NCBI GenBank assembly: GCA_023426345.1
Contig: JAFAAX010000010.1
Coordinates: 1 to 8,642 of the forward strand
Direction of reading: 5' to 3'
Origin: Actinomycetes bacterium
GTDB lineage: Bacteria > Actinomycetota > Actinomycetes > Actinomycetales > Actinomycetaceae
Length of the DNA stretch: 8,642 nt
The stretch's first letter is position 1. Each line of letters starts with the position of its first letter. Below the pieces are notes generated by a model that was not told the DNA's origin, searched no databases, and was given only the letters and a program-made list of their open reading frames with translations. Shown here piece by piece: positions 1 to 6,286 of the stretch. A program made the position numbers and the translations under genes.

Positions 1-1775
1 CCCTCGACCGGGACCGGCGCGAGCACCGCGACCTGGCGGCGCATGTGGCGCGCGCTCGCGCGGCACGCGCGCGCCTGGTCCAGGCTCAGGCCGACCTGGA
101 CGCGACACCCGACATCGGGGAGCGCGCCGTCGAGCGTCTGGCCGCTCTGCACACCGATCTCGCCATCGCCCAGCGGACCCGCGACCTGGCCTCCGCGCAG
201 GTCACGGTCGAGGCGCTGGGCGAGGCGCCAGTCCTCGTCGACGGGCGGAACGTCGAACCCGGGCAGGAACTGACGTCCCCGGTGAGGGAGCCGATGGAGA
301 TCCGGGTGCCCGGCGTCGCCCGGATCGCGGTGGCCCCGGGAACCACCGGAACCGACCTGGACCAGGCGGTCGACGACGCGCGGGAGAAGCTGTCGCGGGC
401 CCTGGAGGAGGCCGGAGTCGACACCCTCGATGCGGCCCGCGACGCAGCGGAGCGGCGCCGGGCGGCCACCGACGCCCGGGAGGAGGCGCAGAAGGATCTG
501 GATCGCGAGATCCGCGACCATGGCCTCGAGGAGATGGAACGCCGGCTGGCCGGGCTCGCCGCAGCGGAGGAGGCCGCCGGGCGGGCGGGCCGGGTGGACC
601 CCGCGGAGGAGGACGCGGGGGCGCCCTCGTCCATGGCTGCGGATGCGGCGGCGGATACGGCTGCGGTCATGACCGCGCCCGGGAAGTCGGAGGCGGGAGC
701 GGAGGATCACCTGCGAGACGCGGCGGTCGAGGCGGAGGAGCGCCCTCGGGAGGCGGCGGCACCAACGCCCACGGCGGCGCAGGACCTCCACGAGGCGGCC
801 GCAGGCGCGCGGGCGGACGAGGAGGAGGCGATCCGCGGGCTCGCCCACGCGGAACGCGTCCTGGAGCGGGCGCGGACGGTCCGGGAGACCCGATCGGCCG
901 CCCTGATCGCGGCCCAGGCTCGGGTCGACGCCGCCCGCGAGGAGCAGGCCCGCGCCACGGCCGACCTGGAGGCGGCGCGCGCGGGCGTCGACGACGCATC
1001 CGTGGACCAGGCGGTCCGCGACGCCGCCGAGGCCCACGATGCGCGTCAGGCGCAGGCCGCCATCGACCGGTCGGCCCTGGACGACGCCGATCCGGAGACC
1101 GTGGCGGCCCTGCTGGAGAACGCGCGCCTCCGGGTCGCCGGCGCGCGCGACGAGCGCGACCAGGTCGTCACCCGGATCACGCAGGTGAAGGCCCTCATTG
1201 ACGATCGCGCCGCGGACGGCCTGGAGACCCGGCGGGCCGAGGCCGCCGGGCGCCTGGAGGAAGCGCGCACGCGCGCGGACCGGATGAACCGCGACGCCCG
1301 CGCCGCCCGGCTGCTGCGGGACACGATGGTCCGGCACCGCGACCGGGCGCGCCAGCGGTACGTCGAGCCGTTCACGGACAGGATCCAGCGGCTCGGCAAG
1401 ATGGTGTTCGGGGCGGACTTCCAGGTGCAGGTCACTCCGGACCTGCGCATCGGCTCGCGCACACTGCGGGGCCGTACCGTCCCCTTCGACTCGCTGTCCG
1501 CCGGGACGCGCGAGCAGCTGTCCCTCATCGGACGCCTCGCCTGCGCGCAACTGGTCTCGGGGTCGGACGGCGCGCCCGTCATCCTCGACGACACCCTGGG
1601 TTTCTCGGACCCCGAGCGACTGGAGCGGCTGGGCGCCGTCCTGGGCACTGTCGGCACGAGCGCCCAGGTCATCGTGCTCACCTGTCAGCCCGGCCGGTTC
1701 GAGGCCGTGGGCGGGGCCCGCGTGATCCGGCTGGGAAAGCCCCCCGACGCGAAGTTCGCCCAACCGGGAGCGTGA
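1..1775 (+). CDS. SMC/YhaN-like coiled-coil ATPase, C-terminal part (5' partial)
   Basis: The reading frame is open from the first bases (frame beginning at base 3), so the N-terminal half with Walker A is outside the window; 590 residues are visible. Seen: long Ala/Glu/Arg-rich heptad-like helices to about residue 455, interrupted near residues 80-115 by a short beta-like segment containing VPGVARIAVAPG. The C-terminal ATPase lobe has an ABC signature LSAGTREQ (498-505), Walker B PVILDD (525-530) and a switch-like strand VIVLTCQPGRF. LSxGTREQ with a DD Walker B is typical of the YhaN/SbcC-like branch of SMC ATPases, which often pair with an SbcD/YhaO-type metallophosphoesterase in DNA end processing. 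By inference that partner could be encoded upstream. An Ala/Glu-rich stretch around residues 190-270 is low in complexity and may be flexible. It converges on the UvrA-like gene across a repeat-filled gap. Family call is firm; the exact role and substrate are not visible. Confidence 0.85.
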   Translation, partial: LDRDRREHRDLAAHVARARAARARLVQAQADLDATPDIGERAVERLAALHTDLAIAQRTRDLASAQVTVEALGEAPVLVDGRNVEPGQELTSPVREPMEIRVPGVARIAVAPGTTGTDLDQAVDDAREKLSRALEEAGVDTLDAARDAAERRRAATDAREEAQKDLDREIRDHGLEEMERRLAGLAAAEEAAGRAGRVDPAEEDAGAPSSMAADAAADTAAVMTAPGKSEAGAEDHLRDAAVEAEERPREAAAPTPTAAQDLHEAAAGARADEEEAIRGLAHAERVLERARTVRETRSAALIAAQARVDAAREEQARATADLEAARAGVDDASVDQAVRDAAEAHDARQAQAAIDRSALDDADPETVAALLENARLRVAGARDERDQVVTRITQVKALIDDRAADGLETRRAEAAGRLEEARTRADRMNRDARAARLLRDTMVRHRDRARQRYVEPFTDRIQRLGKMVFGADFQVQVTPDLRIGSRTLRGRTVPFDSLSAGTREQLSLIGRLACAQLVSGSDGAPVILDDTLGFSDPERLERLGAVLGTVGTSAQVIVLTCQPGRFEAVGGARVIRLGKPPDAKFAQPGA

Positions 1776-1835
1776 GGTTCGCCCACGTGGAGGAGCGAGA
1801 TCCGTCAAGTGCGGTGCGCCGACTCGACGACTTCA

Positions 1836-1857
1836 CCGGTCTCGTCGCCGAGACCGG
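1836..1857. other. Hairpin just downstream of the YhaN-like stop codon
   Basis: CCGGTCTCG (1836-1844) and CGAGACCGG (1849-1857) are perfectly complementary 9-nt arms around the 4-nt loop TCGC. The right arm is the start of the first 22-nt repeat, so the left arm is a partial inverted tenth copy. It lies 61 nt after the stop at 1775 and could stall or stabilise the 3' end of the transcript. There is no T-tract after it, so it is not a canonical intrinsic terminator. Confidence 0.55.
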
Positions 1858-1950
1858 GACGCGCGGCACCAAGAGCTCTCGAGACCGGTACGCGCGGCAC
1901 CAAAGGCCCTCGAGACCGGTACGCGCGGCACCCACAGAGTTCGCGGCTCT

Positions 1951-1998
1951 CGAGATCGGTACCCGTGGCAGACCTCTCCACCACAGATACCGATCTCG
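1951..1998. other. Imperfect long hairpin from a head-to-head repeat pair
   Basis: Arms 1951-1970 and 1979-1998 are inverted copies of the 22-nt repeat with 16 of 20 positions complementary, including 11 consecutive pairs at the base (CGAGATCGGTA). The loop is 8 nt (1971-1978). All four mismatches are transitions, which leave G-U pairs in the RNA of one strand or the other. It may act as a two-way terminator or an mRNA-end stabiliser for the convergent genes. Confidence 0.55.
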
Positions 1999-2087
1999 GC
2001 AGCGCCTCCTCCACCCCAACCCCGGTAACCGGGCCTCCCACCAGCACAAACGTCAGCACTCACGTCATCACAGAATCCGACTGCACA

Positions 2088-2137
2088 TCGAGTTCGGTAC
2101 CCGTGGCAGACCCCGCTGTCACAGGTACCGAACTCGA
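2088..2137. other. Long near-perfect hairpin from a repeat pair with a CCCC loop
   Basis: The repeat copy at 2089-2110 and the inverted copy at 2115-2136 pair at 19 of 22 positions around the 4-nt loop CCCC (2111-2114). The T at 2088 and A at 2137 add one pair, giving 20 of 23. The stem includes the palindrome GGTACC on each arm. This is the strongest secondary structure I found in the window. It lies about 100 nt beyond the 3' end of the UvrA-like gene, so bidirectional termination or transcript-end protection is plausible. No T-run follows on either strand. Confidence 0.65.
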
Positions 2138-2236
2138 GCACCCGGCCTGCCACGGATACCGGTCTCAGACACCCGGCGTGCCATAGGTACCGGTCTCGAT
2201 GACGTGCCGACCGCGAGACCGCTAACACCGAGCCCG

Positions 2237-4990
2237 TCACGCGCTCAGCACGCGCGCCAAGTAGCGCCCGGTCACCGACCTGTCGCCCGCGGCGGCGATC
2301 TGCTCGGGCGTGCCCTCGGCGACGATGCGCCCGCCCGACGTCCCGCCTCCCGGCCCCAGGTCGATCACCCAGTCCGCGTTCGCGATGACGTCGAGGTCGT
2401 GCTCGATGACGACCACGGTGGCCCCGCGGTCGAGCAGCCGTTGGAGGACGCCGAGCAGCGCGTCGATGTCCAGGGGATGCAGGCCGACCGTCGGCTCGTC
2501 GAAGACGAACAGCGTGTGGTCCTGGTTCCGCGTCATCTCGGAGGCCAGCTTGAGGCGCTGGGCCTCCCCGCCCGACAGCGCGGGCGTGGACTCGCCGAGC
2601 GTGAGGTAGCCGAGCCCCAGGTCCGACAGAGTTCGCAGCCGCGAGCGCACCGGCGCGATGCCGTCGGTCGCGGGGGCCTCCACGGCCTCGTCGACGGTGA
2701 GCCGCAGCAGGGCCGGCAGGGACAGGCCGCCGCGCACCGCCCGCTCGGCGTCCGGGCCGAACCGCGAGCCGCCGCAGGTCGGGCACACGATGTCGACATC
2801 GGGGAGGAACTGCACGTCGAGCGCGATCTGCCCGGTGCCTCCGCACTCCGGGCAGCGCAGCGATCCGGTGTTGTAGCTGAGGTCGCCGGCCGTCCACCCG
2901 GCCCGGCTCGCCCCGGGCGTCGCCGCGTAGGCCCGGCGCAGATCATCCATGACGCCGGAGTAGGTCGCCACCGTCGAGCGAACGTTCTGCCCGATCGGCG
3001 TCGCGTCGATGAGGTTCACTCGCTCGACGCCGCGGGCGCTCACAGCCCCCACGTGGGCGGGCATCCTCATCATCGACGAGGGCGACGCCCCCGCGCTCTC
3101 CCCCGCCGCGTCGGCGTCCGCGGTCCGTCGGGGGCGCCGACCAGCAGGGGTGACCGCAGTCCGGGCGCCGATCGCGCGCCCCGCGTCCTCTGCACGACCG
3201 GGAGCGTCCGCCAGACCCGCACCGTCCCCCGCCGCGCGGGCGTCCGATCGGCCCGCTGAACCCGCACCGTTCCCGGTCCGAGAGACGGTCGGCGCCGCGG
3301 ACCCCTGGGCGATCGCGGCCCGCACGGCCGGGACCAGGCTCTCCAGGACCATCGTCGTCTTGCCCGACCCGGAGACGCCGGTCACGGCCGTCAGCCGGCC
3401 GCGCGGAATCGCGACGTCCAGGGCGTGGACCGTGTGCAGGGGCGCCGTGGTCATCGTGATCCGGCCGTCCGCGAAGGCGTCCGCGGCCGCCCTCGTCCGC
3501 GTCGATCCCCGCGGACGTACCCGCGCGGAGCCCGCGAGGAACGGCCCGATGCGCGACGCCGGGTCCGACTGCACGCGCGCGACAGGGCCCTCGGCGACGA
3601 CGCGCCCGCCGGCGGCGCCCGACCCCGGCCCGATCTCCAGCAGCCAGTCGGCCTGGCGGAGCAACTGGACGTCGTGGTCGACCAGCACGACGGAGTTGCC
3701 GTCTGCCAGCAGGTCGCGGACGACGGCCAGCAGCCCGTCGACATCGGAGGGATGCAGGCCGATGGAGGGCTCGTCGAGGACGTAGAGGACGCCCGTGGTC
3801 CGGGTGCGCACCGCGCGGGAGAGCTCGACGCGCTGGCGCTCGCCGGTGGACAGCGTCGCGCTGGCGCGGTCCAGGGAGAGATAGCCGAGCCCGAGGTCCA
3901 GGAGGCGTTGGGCGGTGCCGAGCATCTGGGAGACGATCTGGTCCGCCATCGCCCGCATGTCGTCGGGCACGCCCGCCGCGATGCCGGGCAGCCAGGCGAC
4001 CAGGTCATCGAGCGTCATCGCACTGGCCTGCGCCAGGTCCAGGCCCCGGACCAGGGTGGAGCGCGCCTGCTCGGACAGGCGGGAGCCGCCGCAGGCGGGG
4101 CACGTCTGCTCGGAGAGGAAGCGTTGGATGCGCTGGAGTCCCTTCTCGGACTTCGTGCCGGCCAGGGCCTCCTCGACGGCGACCCGCGCGTTGCGGTACG
4201 TCCAGTTCAGGGTGAACACGCGGCCGTTCTTCGAGGGGACGACGATCTGGCGCTTCTCGCGCGGGCCGTGGAGGACGATCCGGCGCTCGTCGTCCGTGAG
4301 ATCGCGGAAAGGGACGTCCGTGCGGACGCCGAACTCGGCGACGACCTGCGGGTTCGGTGTCGAGCCCATGATCTTCCAGGACTCCACCGCCCCCTCCTCG
4401 ATCGTCTTCGAGGGATCGGGGACCAGGGCGCCCTCGTCGACGTCGCGGACGGTGCCCGTGCCCTGGCAGCGCGGGCAGGCGCCGGCGGAGTTGAACGCGA
4501 GGGACTCTGCGCCCGGCCCCTCGAAGGAGGCCCCGCACGTCGGGCAGACCAGGGGGCGCTCCAGGGCGACGTTGATCGAGGGCGGGACGTGATGCCCGTT
4601 GGGGCATCGATGGGAGCCCAGCCGCGAGTAGACGAGGCGCAGGCTGTTGAACAGTTCCGAGGACGTCCCGAACGTCGAGCGTACGCCCGGCACGGCGGGG
4701 CGCTGATGGAGGGCCAACGCGGCGGGCACATGCTCGACGGAGTCGACGGCGGCGCGCTGGGCCTGCGTGAGCCGGCGGCGCGTGTAGGTGGACAGGGCCT
4801 CCAGATAGCGGCGCGAGCCCTCCGCGTAGAGGACCCCGAGGGCCAGCGAGGACTTCCCGGACCCCGACACCCCGGCGATCGCGACCAGTCTGCCCAGGGG
4901 GACGGAGACGTCGATCCCCTTGAGGTTGTGGACACGCGCGCCGCGCACCTCGATGCGGTCCGGTCCGCGAACTCCCCGAATGTCGGGCAT
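2237..4990 (-). CDS. uvrA2: UvrA paralogue, class II (UvrA2/DrrC-like) tandem ABC ATPase
   Basis: 917 aa from the ATG at 4990, chosen because GGAGGAGG lies 7 nt upstream; an in-frame ATG at 5029 is possible but has a weaker site. Two ABC ATPase halves: Walker A GVSGSGKS (40-47), signature LSTGERQR (380-387), Walker B LYVLDEP (402-408); then Walker A GVSGSGKT (538-545), LSGGEAQR (805-812), LFVFDEP (827-833). Cysteine pairs fit UvrA zinc modules: C149/C152 with C172/C175, C297/C300, and C713/C716 with C736/C739. The usual UvrB-binding domain is missing: the chain runs from the RSTFGTSSELFNSLRLVYSR region straight to the first zinc module. That marks class II UvrA, which is linked to tolerance of DNA-binding drugs and damage and not to standard UvrABC incision. 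An Ala/Gly/Arg-rich insert at about 564-650 looks disordered. The substrate cannot be read from sequence. Confidence 0.92.
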   Translation of the reverse strand: MPDIRGVRGPDRIEVRGARVHNLKGIDVSVPLGRLVAIAGVSGSGKSSLALGVLYAEGSRRYLEALSTYTRRRLTQAQRAAVDSVEHVPAALALHQRPAVPGVRSTFGTSSELFNSLRLVYSRLGSHRCPNGHHVPPSINVALERPLVCPTCGASFEGPGAESLAFNSAGACPRCQGTGTVRDVDEGALVPDPSKTIEEGAVESWKIMGSTPNPQVVAEFGVRTDVPFRDLTDDERRIVLHGPREKRQIVVPSKNGRVFTLNWTYRNARVAVEEALAGTKSEKGLQRIQRFLSEQTCPACGGSRLSEQARSTLVRGLDLAQASAMTLDDLVAWLPGIAAGVPDDMRAMADQIVSQMLGTAQRLLDLGLGYLSLDRASATLSTGERQRVELSRAVRTRTTGVLYVLDEPSIGLHPSDVDGLLAVVRDLLADGNSVVLVDHDVQLLRQADWLLEIGPGSGAAGGRVVAEGPVARVQSDPASRIGPFLAGSARVRPRGSTRTRAAADAFADGRITMTTAPLHTVHALDVAIPRGRLTAVTGVSGSGKTTMVLESLVPAVRAAIAQGSAAPTVSRTGNGAGSAGRSDARAAGDGAGLADAPGRAEDAGRAIGARTAVTPAGRRPRRTADADAAGESAGASPSSMMRMPAHVGAVSARGVERVNLIDATPIGQNVRSTVATYSGVMDDLRRAYAATPGASRAGWTAGDLSYNTGSLRCPECGGTGQIALDVQFLPDVDIVCPTCGGSRFGPDAERAVRGGLSLPALLRLTVDEAVEAPATDGIAPVRSRLRTLSDLGLGYLTLGESTPALSGGEAQRLKLASEMTRNQDHTLFVFDEPTVGLHPLDIDALLGVLQRLLDRGATVVVIEHDLDVIANADWVIDLGPGGGTSGGRIVAEGTPEQIAAAGDRSVTGRYLARVLSA

Positions 4991-4997
4991 GTCGGCT

Positions 4998-5005
4998 CCT
5001 CCTCC
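4998..5005 (-). promoter_or_regulatory. Ribosome binding site of the UvrA-like gene
   Basis: On the minus strand this reads GGAGGAGG, a strong Shine-Dalgarno match, 7 nt before the ATG at 4990. It decides the start against the in-frame ATG at 5029, which would add 13 Gly/Pro-rich residues not expected in the family. Confidence 0.75.
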
Positions 5006-5115
5006 GGGCGGGTGTCCGCCCGCCTCCATCCTGCCTGGGGACGCGCGCGTGCGCTTGTCCGGGGAGCGGAGGACCGTCCGACGCCGGGAGTGACCGATCC
5101 AGCAGCGCGAATGCC

Positions 5116-5145
5116 TTCAGAAGGGGCCTTCCCGGGCGGTACGAT
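5116..5145 (+). promoter_or_regulatory. Possible promoter for the membrane-protein operon
   Basis: TTCAGA (5116-5121) and TACGAT (5140-5145) are separated by 18 nt. Each matches four of six consensus positions of a housekeeping sigma promoter, and TAxxAT is the usual actinobacterial -10 form. It lies in the divergent gap about 105 nt before the ATG at 5252, which would give a leader of roughly 100 nt. I found no comparable match for the divergent UvrA-like gene. Confidence 0.35.
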
Positions 5146-5162
5146 CGACCTGCCGGTGGAAG

Positions 5163-5176
5163 GGGGCGCGAGCCCC
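5163..5176 (+). other. Small GNRA-loop hairpin in the leader of the membrane-protein gene
   Basis: GGGGC and GCCCC form a perfect 5-bp stem closed by GCGA, a GNRA tetraloop. It falls between the proposed promoter and the start codon at 5252, too far upstream to hide the ribosome binding site. It may be chance in DNA this GC-rich. Confidence 0.3.
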
Positions 5177-5235
5177 GGACCAGCGAGCCCGCCACGACGG
5201 CCCCGCTCCACGCCCGGGTCCCATCGTTCCCCGAG

Positions 5236-5242
5236 AGGAGGA
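5236..5242 (+). promoter_or_regulatory. Ribosome binding site fixing the start at 5252
   Basis: AGGAGGA lies 9 nt before the ATG at 5252. The same frame stays open far upstream, opposite the UvrA-like gene, so this site together with the hydrophobic N-terminus that follows is what sets the true start. Confidence 0.75.
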
Positions 5243-5251
5243 CCACCCCTC

Positions 5252-6286
5252 ATGACGATCGCCCTGGCGTCGGTCGGCGTCCTCGCCCTCGGAATCTGGG
5301 CCGTCACGATGTTCAGCGACTCCCGGATCGGGTGCGCCCTGCGAGCGTGGGCGGCGAATGTGCGCGCGCCCCGCAACCTGACGGCGCTCGCCCTCCCCGC
5401 CTTGGCGCTCATGGTCTTCTTCGAGGCGGTCGCGCGAGCGGCGGGAGGCCAGCCCGCGCTCGAGACGCTCGTCCGGGCCTGCCGGATCCTCGCGCTGATC
5501 TCGCTGGCGGCCCTGGCCATCGGCCTTCTGCCCGTCGCCCTGCCTGGATGGATGTCCCCCGAGTGGCACCTGAGGCGCCGCCAGGAGCGCGCGCACCGAC
5601 AGCGCTCGGCGCCTTCCCGGCCGGGGGACGCCGGCGGGTCCTCGCCCGCCGAGGACAACGCCCTCCTGCGCCGTCTCCAGAACCGGCGCGCGGCCCGGGC
5701 GGCGCGATCCGACGTCATCCCCGGCATCGTCACGCCCGACCTCGGGCTTCCCCGGTCGGCCGCGCGGGCAGCCGAACGTCCGCTGCCCACGACGCTGCGG
5801 GGCGCGCGCGCCTGCGTGGACGCCCCCGACGGCTGGGCCGCGCTGGAGCCCTCCGTCCTGGCGCCGCTCCCGCCGGCGGGTCTGGAGGCGCTCCACCTCG
5901 ATATCGATCTGGTCGCCGGTCCAGCGGCCTGGGCGGGCGACATCCTCCCCAGCCTCGTCGTGGCCACGGCTCAGATCCCCCTGGACACGACACGGCCCGC
6001 CTGGGACGCGGCGAGCCTGCAGACGCTCACCCGCGGCGTCCCCGGACTCCGCCTCATCGACTCCTTCGGCTGGGACAACGGCAACTGGCTCGGCACGATG
6101 CGCACCGGCGTGGGCATCCTCGACGACACCTCGGTGACGGCCTATCAGTGGAGCTGGCTGGACGACACGCCCGGGCTCGGCGTCATGGCGACCGCCTGGT
6201 GCCCCACGCTGTCCTGCGACGACTTCTATCCGTTGTTCGGCCGGATGGCCCAGACGCTCGACGTCGACCATGACCTGGCCTCCTGA
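5252..6286 (+). CDS. Uncharacterised three-helix membrane protein with soluble C-terminal domain
   Basis: 344 aa; start set by AGGAGGA 9 nt upstream. Hydrophobic segments at residues 2-21, 43-63 and 78-98 look like three membrane helices. They are followed by an Arg-rich stretch (108-152) that by the positive-inside rule suggests a cytoplasmic C-terminus. Residues about 180-340 form a soluble alpha/beta-looking domain that begins DAPDGWAALEPS, with a later Trp-rich strand (SFGWDNGNWLGTM) and a Cys pair at 317 and 322. The domain's strand pattern reminds me loosely of LpqN/Mog1/PsbP-like folds; this is a weak impression. I cannot name the family. The 3' end overlaps the next gene by 17 nt, so the two are probably co-transcribed and translationally coupled. 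It is divergent from the UvrA-like gene with a 261-nt gap that likely contains both promoters. Confidence 0.82.
   Translation: MTIALASVGVLALGIWAVTMFSDSRIGCALRAWAANVRAPRNLTALALPALALMVFFEAVARAAGGQPALETLVRACRILALISLAALAIGLLPVALPGWMSPEWHLRRRQERAHRQRSAPSRPGDAGGSSPAEDNALLRRLQNRRAARAARSDVIPGIVTPDLGLPRSAARAAERPLPTTLRGARACVDAPDGWAALEPSVLAPLPPAGLEALHLDIDLVAGPAAWAGDILPSLVVATAQIPLDTTRPAWDAASLQTLTRGVPGLRLIDSFGWDNGNWLGTMRTGVGILDDTSVTAYQWSWLDDTPGLGVMATAWCPTLSCDDFYPLFGRMAQTLDVDHDLAS

Larger units (their letters stand above)
1849..2198. repeat. Mirror-symmetric array of nine 22-nt repeats in a convergent intergenic region
   Basis: The first 20 nt of the unit fit CGAGAYCGGTACSCGYGGCA. Forward copies lie at 1849-1870, 1880-1901, 1911-1932, 1951-1972 and 2089-2110; inverted copies at 1977-1998, 2115-2136, 2146-2167 and 2177-2198. 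The order is + + + (+ -) spacer (+ -) - -. The three left copies are spaced 31 nt start to start, as are the three right copies (2115, 2146, 2177), leaving 9-nt spacers. The central spacer (about 1999-2088) has no copy but holds the palindrome CCCGGTAACCGGG at 2021-2033, close to the array midpoint. Base composition is visibly less GC-rich than the genes. The whole 461-nt gap 1776-2236 contains no credible gene. By layout it resembles a REP/BIME-like element or a set of operator sites between two gene 3' ends; its function is inferred only. Confidence 0.85.

Noticed and set aside
1805..2186. Open frames across the repeat array on both strands, giving peptides such as repeated VPRVPVS or TGTRG
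   Set aside because: The peptide repeats simply mirror the 22-nt DNA repeat, more than one frame is open, and no ribosome binding site or conserved domain is seen. Such peptides are likely annotation artefacts.
1849..2198. CRISPR array
   Set aside because: Spacers are only 9 nt where regular, the repeats occur in both orientations, and there are no cas genes.
1772..3259. Long plus-strand open frame beginning at the stop of the YhaN-like gene
   Set aside because: It runs across the repeat array and then opposite the UvrA paralogue. Its product is Arg/Pro/His-rich without domains, as expected of a shadow frame in high-GC DNA.
4991..5029. Start of the UvrA paralogue at the ATG at 5029
   Set aside because: It would add 13 Gly/Pro-rich residues and overlap the strong GGAGGAGG site that serves the ATG at 4990. 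Possible but less likely.
3425..5251. 600-residue N-terminal extension of the membrane protein
   Set aside because: It lies opposite the UvrA paralogue and is Arg/Gly/Ala-rich. A good ribosome binding site and hydrophobic N-terminus place the real start at 5252.
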